From Oscillospiraceae bacterium (GTDB taxonomy: Bacteria > Bacillota > Clostridia > Oscillospirales > Oscillospiraceae), in contig JAJQHT010000318.1 in assembly GCA_021199595.1 (NCBI GenBank), forward strand, positions 1 through 6,766: 6,766 nt of DNA, read 5' to 3'. Made by a program: the position numbers and the translations under genes. This document shows, in pieces, positions 1 through 4,404 of this stretch; the first letter of the stretch is position 1, and each line of letters begins with the position of its first letter. The notes under the pieces are model-generated. The model was not told the origin of the DNA. It saw only the letters and a list, made by a program, of their open reading frames with translations, and ran no database searches.

Positions 1-398
1 ATATGGACAGCGGACGCATGGTCAAGCCGGAGGACAGCGGATACCCCTTGACCATGGAGCATTGGCCGGAAAAGATGTGCCCGGATCCGTTTACCCGCTT
101 CCGGGAGACGCCTGCGGCGGAAAACCTTGTAAAGACCTATACCGTCGGCTCTCAGGACATCGACACGGGACGCCACATGAATAACGTAGCCTATGTGCGT
201 ATGCTGCTAGGTACCTTCACCACGGCGGAGCTGGCGGATATGCCCGTCCGGGAGGTAGAGGTGGCCTACCGTGCCGCCTGCTTTGAGGGCCAGACCCTCT
301 CTATCTATCGCAGGAAGGACGACGAGGGCTGGCATTTCCTGGTTCAGAACCAGACGGGTGAGACCGCCATACAGGCTGTGTTGCGATTGCAAGGATAA
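1..398 (+). CDS. Acyl-ACP thioesterase, C-terminal part (5' truncated by window edge)
   Basis: This enzyme hydrolyses acyl-ACP to release free fatty acid in the cytoplasm and belongs to the FatA/FatB-like double-hotdog family. About 131 residues are visible against a usual bacterial length of roughly 240, so what remains is mostly the second hotdog domain. The first ATG at base 3 is unlikely to be the true start because the frame is open to the window edge. The diagnostic motif is DIDTGRHMNNVAY at visible residues 52-64, matching the family pattern D-x-N-x-H-x-N-N-x-x-Y. The position usually occupied by the active-site Asn, two before the His, is Gly here. The segment FEGQTLSIYRR follows and also fits the second hotdog domain. 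The gene ends with TAA and converges on asnB. Family assignment is fairly secure; chain-length specificity cannot be read from this fragment. Confidence 0.8.
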   Translation, partial: MDSGRMVKPEDSGYPLTMEHWPEKMCPDPFTRFRETPAAENLVKTYTVGSQDIDTGRHMNNVAYVRMLLGTFTTAELADMPVREVEVAYRAACFEGQTLSIYRRKDDEGWHFLVQNQTGETAIQAVLRLQG

Positions 399-400
399 AT

Positions 401-440
401 AACAATAAAGTGCCGGAGCGGTGTGCTGGCCGCTCCGGCA
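401..440 (-). terminator. Probable intrinsic terminator downstream of asnB
   Basis: A perfect 11-bp stem (411-421 pairing with 430-440, sequence TGCCGGAGCGG) encloses an 8-base loop. Read on the minus strand the hairpin is followed by a U-rich stretch (CTTTATTGTTATTT), which fits termination of asnB transcripts about 70 bases after the stop. Read on the plus strand it is followed by GGAGAGAG, so it should terminate thioesterase transcripts less well, although the strong stem may still help. The U tract is interrupted, hence moderate confidence. Confidence 0.6.
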
Positions 441-452
441 GGAGAGAGTATA

Positions 453-483
453 TATCAGCGGCAGAGTGCTTTGCCGGCTGATA
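453..483. repeat. Hairpin-forming inverted repeat in the convergent gap
   Basis: TATCAGC-GGCA (453-463) pairs with TGCC-G-GCTGATA (472-483), leaving one bulged G and an 8-base loop. No T tract follows on either strand, so it is not a standard intrinsic terminator by itself. It lies between the asnB terminator hairpin and the asnB stop codon and may stabilise the 3' end of the asnB mRNA. Confidence 0.4.
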
Positions 484-496
484 CGAAGTGTAGTGG

Positions 497-518
497 GCGG
501 TCAGTTTTTACTGGCCGC
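497..518. repeat. Inverted repeat overlapping the asnB stop codon
   Basis: GCGGTCAGT (497-505) pairs with ACTGGCCGC (510-518) around a TTTT loop, with a single T opposite G. The asnB stop codon (TAA on the minus strand, 508-510) lies at the loop. With the hairpins at 411-440 and 453-483 this makes three consecutive stem-loops in about 110 bases between the convergent genes. Confidence 0.4.
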
Positions 519-2094
519 TTGCGCCGTAGTTGGCGAGAACGCGGGCGCTGGGGTCGTTCACGTCGCAGCCCTCCCAGGATTTGTTGGGCATCCAGAAGTC
601 CTTTACCATGGGAGCCTGACCGGGGTAGTATTTTTCAAAAATCTCCCGATAGAGCAGGCTCTCCTTCGTGAAGGGCTGGGCGAAATCATAAGCCTTGCGG
701 CGCTCCTCAAATTCCTCGTCGGTGTAATGGGCTTCTGCGTATTCCTTCAAATCGTCCACCATGGAGTGACCCACGGCGTCGGAGAAAGCGGCCTTCTGCC
801 GCCAGAGGATGTCCTCCGGGAGCAGATGATCCTTTTCAAAGGCGTGGCGCAGCAGATATTTTCCCATGTCATAGGTGTTGACCTTCATCTTCGGGTCAAT
901 GCTCATGACATATTTGACAAATTCCAAATCCCCAAAGGGGACGCGGGCCTCGATGGAGTTGGAGGCGATGCAGCGGTCGGCCCGGAGGACGTCGTACATA
1001 TACAGCTCATCCACCCGCTTTTTGGCCTCCTCCTGGAACGCCTCCGGGGAGGGGGCGAAGTCTGTGTATTTATAGCCGAAAAGTTCGTCGGATATTTCGC
1101 CGGTCAGAAGCACGCGCACGTCGGTGGTCTCGTGGATGGCCTTGCAGCAGAGATACATACCCATGCTGGCCCGGATGGTGGTGATGTCGTAGGTGCCCAG
1201 CAGAGAGATGACCTCCTCCAGGGAGTCCAGCACCTGCTGGCGGGTCATATAGACCTCTGTGTGGTCTGCGCCGATGAAGTCCGCCACCTCGCGGGCGTAC
1301 TTCAGGTCGATGGCGTCCTTGTCCATGCCGATGGCGAAGGTGCGGATGTGCTGGCCCAGGATACGGGCAGATATGGCGCAGACAAGGCTGCTGTCCAGTC
1401 CGCCGGAGAGAAGAAAGCCCAGGGGCGCGTCCGCGTCCAGGCGCTTGTCGATGCCAAGAATCAGCTTTTCACGGATGTTCTTGCAGACGGTCTCTATATC
1501 GTCGGTGACGTATTCCTCCGGCTTCACGGTGGTCAGGTCGGCATAGCGGACGAAGCGGCCTCCGGCGTAATAATGCCCGGGAGGGAAGGGGTTCACGTTC
1601 TCGCACAGGCCCACCAGGTTCTTCGCCTCGCTGGCAAAGACGATGCTTCCGTCCTCCATATAGCCGTAAAACAGGGGCCGGATGCCAATGGGGTCGCGGG
1701 CGGCGATAATCTCGTCCCGCTTGCTGTCGTATATCAGCATGGCAAATTCCGCGTCCAGCATGGAGAACATTTCCAGGCCGTATTTGTGATACAGCGGCAG
1801 GATGATTTCGCAGTCCGAATCGCTGATGAAGTCGTATTCCCTCGCAAGCTCCGCCCGCAGGGGACGGAACAGATACAGCTCGCCGTTGCAGATGGCCATG
1901 TCCCCGTCCAGGTGGAAGGGCTGCATACCGGCCTCGTTCAGACCCATGATGGCGAGCCTGTGATAACACAGCCAGCCGGAACCGGCTTCTTCTATCCGGC
2001 TCATATCAGGCCCGCGGGAGACTGTTTTTTCAAAGTAGGGGCGGAGCTGCTCCTCTGTCAGCGTCCGCTGGGTAAAGCCCATGATAGCACACAT
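508..2094 (-). CDS. asnB: Asparagine synthetase (glutamine-hydrolysing)
   Basis: This 528-residue enzyme makes asparagine from aspartate, ATP and glutamine in the cytoplasm. The N-terminal class II glutaminase domain (about residues 1-190) begins MCAIMGF, with Cys2 as the nucleophile once Met is removed. It also has HRLAI (Arg46), NGE (70-72), SDSD (91-94) and RDPIGIRPLFYG (133-144), all typical of this fold. The synthetase domain carries the PP-loop SGGLDSS (230-236), which binds ATP pyrophosphate to form the aspartyl-AMP intermediate, and a later TGEISDELFGY segment. The length fits the family (E. coli AsnB has about 554 residues). The start is fixed by the need for Cys at position 2 and by an AGGAGA ribosome site (2105-2110) ten bases upstream. 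A canonical promoter and a leader hairpin precede it, suggesting control by transcription attenuation. Lasso-peptide cyclases share this fold, but the complete glutaminase site and separate control favour ordinary asparagine synthesis. Confidence 0.93.
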   Translation of the reverse strand: MCAIMGFTQRTLTEEQLRPYFEKTVSRGPDMSRIEEAGSGWLCYHRLAIMGLNEAGMQPFHLDGDMAICNGELYLFRPLRAELAREYDFISDSDCEIILPLYHKYGLEMFSMLDAEFAMLIYDSKRDEIIAARDPIGIRPLFYGYMEDGSIVFASEAKNLVGLCENVNPFPPGHYYAGGRFVRYADLTTVKPEEYVTDDIETVCKNIREKLILGIDKRLDADAPLGFLLSGGLDSSLVCAISARILGQHIRTFAIGMDKDAIDLKYAREVADFIGADHTEVYMTRQQVLDSLEEVISLLGTYDITTIRASMGMYLCCKAIHETTDVRVLLTGEISDELFGYKYTDFAPSPEAFQEEAKKRVDELYMYDVLRADRCIASNSIEARVPFGDLEFVKYVMSIDPKMKVNTYDMGKYLLRHAFEKDHLLPEDILWRQKAAFSDAVGHSMVDDLKEYAEAHYTDEEFEERRKAYDFAQPFTKESLLYREIFEKYYPGQAPMVKDFWMPNKSWEGCDVNDPSARVLANYGASGQ

Positions 2095-2130
2095 AACATT
2101 ATACTCTCCTATAAGGTCAAATTAGCACAT

Positions 2131-2170
2131 AAAAAAACAAAGGCGTACTCCTCCAGGAAGAACACCTTTG
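2131..2170 (-). terminator. Leader hairpin plus U tract upstream of asnB (candidate attenuator)
   Basis: On the minus strand, bases 2170 to 2138 form a 33-base hairpin. Two 15-base arms (starting CAAAGG and ending CCTTTG) pair almost throughout, with one internal T-T mismatch and a small apical loop. Seven U residues (2137-2131) follow directly. This is a complete intrinsic terminator between the promoter and the asnB start. With the start site estimated near 2175, the hairpin begins about five bases into the RNA, so termination would release a leader of about 45 bases. Expression of asnB would then need antitermination. In Firmicutes, RNA-binding ANTAR regulators act on leader hairpins of nitrogen genes, which makes that class a candidate here. 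A simpler reading is that it terminates plsY transcripts. Confidence 0.65.
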
Positions 2171-2181
2171 CTCTTTTCATG

Positions 2182-2210
2182 ATTATAGGCCCTGTCAGGG
2201 CGTTTGTCAA
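2182..2210 (-). promoter_or_regulatory. Consensus sigma-A promoter of asnB
   Basis: The minus strand carries TTGACA (2210-2205), exactly 17 bases, then TATAAT (2187-2182): a full match to the housekeeping consensus in both boxes with the ideal spacer. The predicted transcription start is near 2175. So strong a promoter, followed immediately by a terminator hairpin, implies control mainly after initiation or by a repressor on the spacer palindrome. Confidence 0.85.
2189..2201. promoter_or_regulatory. Palindrome in the asnB promoter spacer (candidate operator)
   Basis: GCCCTG-T-CAGGGC is a perfect 6-1-6 inverted repeat centred on base 2195. It lies entirely between the -35 and -10 boxes, where a bound dimeric regulator would block RNA polymerase. 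The cognate regulator is unknown, and it does not match the GlnR-type TGTNA-N7-TNACA box. Confidence 0.5.
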
Positions 2211-2315
2211 GGATTTTTTTCGGGGGTTCGGGGGTATGTGCGGCCGTCTGGTTTGCCAAATCTTTAATCCTGATACTCCCCAGATTCGCAGCCGATGTTA
2301 TAGGCTGTTATGTTG

Positions 2316-2942
2316 TCAATCAATGTTCTGCCGGTTGTTTTTCAATTTCTTTAGTAAATACTTCTTGGGTTCAGTTCCTGTCAGAAGATTTTTCAGTCCT
2401 GTCATATTTCGTTGCAGCATGATGAGCGCTATAATCATTGTGACAATCCCAATTTCCTTCTCGCAGAAGCAGAAAGCGGGGAGCAGAAAAGCGGCTGGAA
2501 TGAGAACAGCACCTATCGAAAGATAGTGACTGACCAGAACGCCGATTCCGCCAATCAAACACGCCAGCAGACCATAGCCCAGGGAAATGCTGATGAGGGC
2601 CGCACAGGTGCAGGCGACACCTTTGCCGCCCTTGAAATGGTGCCAGACAGGAAAGTTATGGCCGAGGATCGCTCCAAGCCCGGCATATGCGGCCGCTGCC
2701 GCTCCGGCTTCCGGAAATAAAACCATGCGGCAGAGCAGACACGGAAGAAAGGTTTTGAGCAGGTCTCCCGCCAATACAAACGCAGCGGAGTTTGCCCCAT
2801 CCTGCGCTGCGATGTTTGCCATCCCTGGATTGCCGCTGCCTCGCTCAAACGAGCTTTTTCCGGCAATCCTGCGCGAGACAAGCTCGGCTGTCAGGAAATT
2901 TCCGAACACATACCCCATCAGAAGGCTCCATACTCTGAACAT
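2316..2942 (-). CDS. plsY: Glycerol-3-phosphate acyltransferase, PlsY family (divergent motif 1 and 3)
   Basis: PlsY is an integral membrane enzyme that transfers an acyl group from acyl phosphate to sn-glycerol 3-phosphate, giving lysophosphatidate for phospholipid synthesis. The protein has 208 residues, the usual length, with hydrophobic segments throughout. The first motif is GSGNPGMANIAA where the family usually has GSGNxGATNxxR. The second is GHNFPVWHHFKGGKGVA, close to canonical. The third is RNMTGLKNLLTGTE, resembling but not matching HRxNIxRLLxGxE. The Thr and Arg of motif 1 are therefore replaced, which suggests a PlsY-like paralogue with the same fold; activity is inferred. The start is supported by a GGGAGGG ribosome site about six bases upstream. 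It has its own promoter (3019-3047). No clear terminator separates it from the asnB promoter, so readthrough toward asnB is possible. Confidence 0.85.
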   Translation of the reverse strand: MFRVWSLLMGYVFGNFLTAELVSRRIAGKSSFERGSGNPGMANIAAQDGANSAAFVLAGDLLKTFLPCLLCRMVLFPEAGAAAAAYAGLGAILGHNFPVWHHFKGGKGVACTCAALISISLGYGLLACLIGGIGVLVSHYLSIGAVLIPAAFLLPAFCFCEKEIGIVTMIIALIMLQRNMTGLKNLLTGTEPKKYLLKKLKNNRQNID

Positions 2943-3018
2943 CGAATCCCTCCCCCAAAAAACAGGCTCCGCTTTTCATCTTGCTTATTCTTCCCGCTGG
3001 CACTCCTATATTGTTTCT

Positions 3019-3047
3019 ATTATAACAGTCTGTCCATGTCTAAACAA
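3019..3047 (-). promoter_or_regulatory. Extended -10 promoter of the plsY-like gene
   Basis: On the minus strand TATAAT (3024-3019) is preceded by TG plus one base (TGTTATAAT), an extended -10 element. A weak -35 match, TTGTTT, lies at 3047-3042 with a 17-base spacer. The transcription start would be near 3012, giving a 5' leader of about 70 bases before the ATG at 2942. A short T run (TTTTTT) occurs in that leader, but no convincing stem precedes it. Confidence 0.6.
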
Positions 3048-3198
3048 GACGTAATCTCAGACATTCGTTGTGTAGAATAGTCTGAGCGGACAGCGGATCG
3101 ATTGGAGCTGCCTTCACAAAGCGACTGTTATACTGCCGTCCCAGTAACATTCCGTCTTCCTTCCAAGCCAGTTCAGCTTTCTGCGTAATAACAATATC
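3040..3198 (-). pseudogene. Possible C-terminal remnant of a decayed gene (unrecognised)
   Basis: One minus-strand frame from about 3198 down to a TAG at 3042-3040 reads like ordinary protein. Its last 48 residues start TQKAELAWKEDGMLLG and end ECLRLRLV, with a balanced mix of charged and hydrophobic residues unlike most shadow frames. I do not recognise the family. It has no plausible start or ribosome site of its own, runs into the oppositely oriented kinase gene, and its stop codon abuts the plsY -35 region. If real it is the tail of a gene displaced when the neighbouring operon arrived. It could equally be chance. Confidence 0.2.
3056..3086. repeat. Imperfect 11-bp inverted repeat in the central gap
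   Basis: CTCAGAC-ATTC (3056-3066) pairs with GAAT-A-GTCTGAG (3075-3086), giving eleven base pairs with one bulged A around an 8-base loop. No T tract follows on either strand, so it is not an intrinsic terminator. It sits just upstream of the plsY -35 box and between two divergently firing promoters, a reasonable place for a regulator site or the scar of a mobile element. Confidence 0.45.
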
Positions 3199-3222
3199 GA
3201 AATAATTGCAGGTATTCAAGTA

Positions 3223-3250
3223 TTGAAATAATCGCCGTGCATGATATAAT
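3223..3250 (+). promoter_or_regulatory. Promoter of the kinase-PqqD-transporter operon
   Basis: TTGAAA (3223-3228) is followed by a 16-base spacer and TATAAT (3245-3250). The -10 box is preceded by TG plus one base (TGATATAAT), an extended -10 element. Transcription should start near 3257, giving a 5' leader of only about 20 bases. The leader includes the ribosome site GAGGTG (3265-3270), seven bases before the ATG. There is no room for a small precursor gene between this promoter and the kinase. Confidence 0.75.
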
Positions 3251-3277
3251 ATAGAAATTAAAGCGAGGTGGAGCGGA

Positions 3278-4084
3278 ATGGACAGGTTCAGTATAGAGCT
3301 GGCGGGCGTGCCGATGGAGATACAGAGCCGATACAATTACTGTCGTTGGTTCTGCAGGAACTACCTGACCAGCAGGGAACCCTCTTTCTCTGTCTATGTC
3401 GAGGACAGCAGACTTGAGGAAATGAGAGAGTACAACGCCGATATGCGGGATGAGTTTCTGGAACGTGACGGCATCTACTCCGTTATTGCCTCGAAGCTTC
3501 CGTATTATAACCGCGTGACGCTTCATGGAGCCTGCATTTCCTACAGAGGGAAGGGCTATCTGTTCACAGCTGCCAGCGGCACGGGCAAGTCCACGCATAT
3601 CGGCTTATGGAAACAATACGTCGGTGCGGATGTTGATATTGTCAACGGCGACAAGCCGATTTTTCAGATAGAGGAGAAGAGCGGCAGCACAAAAATAACA
3701 GCCTATGACACCCCGTGGTGCGGCAAGGAGGGCTGGAACCGAAAGCACAGCGCAGAGGTGGCGGCGATTTGCTTTATCCGCCGCACGGAGGATGGGAGCA
3801 ACCATATTCGCAGGGTAAGTCCTGAAGAGGCGATTTCTATCATGCTCCGGCAGATGTTCCACCCGTATGAGCCGGAGGCCACAGGGCTTATGTTGGAGTT
3901 GTTTGACAAGATGATAGAAAATCTTCCGCTGTATCTTCTGGAATGTGACATTTCCGAGGATGCGGTCAGATGCAGCTTTGAAGCGCTGACGGGAGAGAAA
4001 TATATAAGCCGCGGGATTCAAAACACGCTTGAAGAAATCAATCAGCTTTGGCGTATGCCGAACAAAATGCAGGAGGCAAACTAA
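3278..4084 (+). CDS. HprK/PEPCK-fold P-loop kinase, peptide-system associated
   Basis: The 268-residue soluble protein resembles the HPr-kinase-related family found beside PqqD-like proteins and in some lasso-peptide loci, where the kinase phosphorylates the peptide. The first 85 residues are a poorly conserved N-terminal region. The core has LHGACISYRGKGYLF leading into a Walker A loop with SGTGKSTH at 100-107 (Lys104 contacts nucleotide phosphates). VNGDKP follows at 122-127, where relatives have VNDDKP, then DTPWCGKEG at 144-152, which matches the usual YGTPWxGK block. It lacks the extended N-terminal domain of true HprK/phosphorylases, so sugar regulation is unlikely. It is the first gene of the operon, and its stop lies one base before the next start codon. 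The target is unknown; a peptide or an operon partner is my inference. Confidence 0.8.
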   Translation: MDRFSIELAGVPMEIQSRYNYCRWFCRNYLTSREPSFSVYVEDSRLEEMREYNADMRDEFLERDGIYSVIASKLPYYNRVTLHGACISYRGKGYLFTAASGTGKSTHIGLWKQYVGADVDIVNGDKPIFQIEEKSGSTKITAYDTPWCGKEGWNRKHSAEVAAICFIRRTEDGSNHIRRVSPEEAISIMLRQMFHPYEPEATGLMLELFDKMIENLPLYLLECDISEDAVRCSFEALTGEKYISRGIQNTLEEINQLWRMPNKMQEAN

Positions 4085-4085
4085 T

Positions 4086-4364
4086 ATGAAGCTCAAAGAA
4101 GGATTCGTCATCCGCCAGGTAGCGGGCAAGTATGTGGCAGTAGCGACGGGGCAGGCAAGCCGGGATTTTCACGGTATGGTCAAGCTCAACGAGACGGGTA
4201 AAATCATCTGGGAGTGCGTTGCCGAGGGCAAGAACGAGGATGAGATTGTGGATATACTTGCGCAAAAGAGCGGCGTACAGACAGCAGAGGACCGGGTATG
4301 TATTGCTGACGATGTGAAGTCAATGATAAAGGAAATGGCGGATGCAGGGTTCCTGACGGTATAA
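4086..4364 (+). CDS. PqqD-family peptide chaperone (RiPP recognition element)
   Basis: PqqD-like proteins are small winged helix-turn-helix domains that bind the leader peptide of a ribosomal peptide and present it to modifying enzymes. The 92-residue product is a single such domain with a family-typical layout: MKLKEGFVIRQVAGKYVAVA as a beta-hairpin, then LNETGKIIWECVAEGKNEDEIVDIL as the conserved helix pair, and a C-terminal helix ending EMADAGFLTV. I chose the ATG at 4086 over an upstream in-frame start at 4029 because AGGAGG (4071-4076) sits nine bases before it and the longer form would overlap the kinase by 56 bases with residues foreign to the family. It follows the kinase stop by one base, which implies translational coupling. 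In TIGRFAMs the HPr-rel-A system pairs a PqqD-like protein with an HprK-related kinase. Confidence 0.85.
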   Translation: MKLKEGFVIRQVAGKYVAVATGQASRDFHGMVKLNETGKIIWECVAEGKNEDEIVDILAQKSGVQTAEDRVCIADDVKSMIKEMADAGFLTV

Positions 4365-4404
4365 GTGCTTGGAAAGAATAAACGGGGAAGGAGGAGAGGG
4401 AGGC

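Noticed and set aside
508..2094. asnB as the cyclase (C protein) of a lasso-peptide cluster with the nearby kinase and PqqD protein
   Set aside because: It has an intact glutaminase site beginning with Cys2, faces away from the operon, has its own attenuated promoter and is separated from it by plsY. No B2 protease or lasso precursor is present.
2131..2170. T-box riboswitch upstream of asnB
   Set aside because: The leader is only about 80 bases, with no room for Stem I, and no T-box antiterminator sequence is visible.
2104..2178. A short leader-peptide frame (MKRAKVFFLEEYAFV...) spanning the asnB leader hairpin on the minus strand
   Set aside because: Its ATG overlaps the end of the -10 region and lies upstream of the predicted transcription start, there is no ribosome site, and it has no run of Asn codons that would suggest ribosome-mediated attenuation.
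2289..2307. Small inverted repeat CAGCC...GGCTG just after the plsY stop, considered as a plsY terminator
   Set aside because: Only five paired bases and no T tract on the minus strand. It does not meet the form of an intrinsic terminator.
421..2526. A 701-residue plus-strand open frame covering asnB and part of plsY
   Set aside because: It is the antisense shadow of asnB. It has no family motifs, no ribosome site and a composition typical of a reversed GC-rich gene, while the opposite strand encodes an unmistakable asparagine synthetase.
3278..4084. Bifunctional HPr kinase/phosphorylase of carbon catabolite repression
   Set aside because: The protein lacks the N-terminal HprK domain and the canonical HprK signature. 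Its Walker A context (SGTGKSTH) and TPWxGK block fit the peptide-associated kinase relatives, and its neighbours are PqqD and an exporter.
4029..4085. Upstream start for the PqqD-like gene
   Set aside because: The extra residues overlap the kinase gene, do not resemble the family, and a well-spaced AGGAGG precedes the ATG at 4086.
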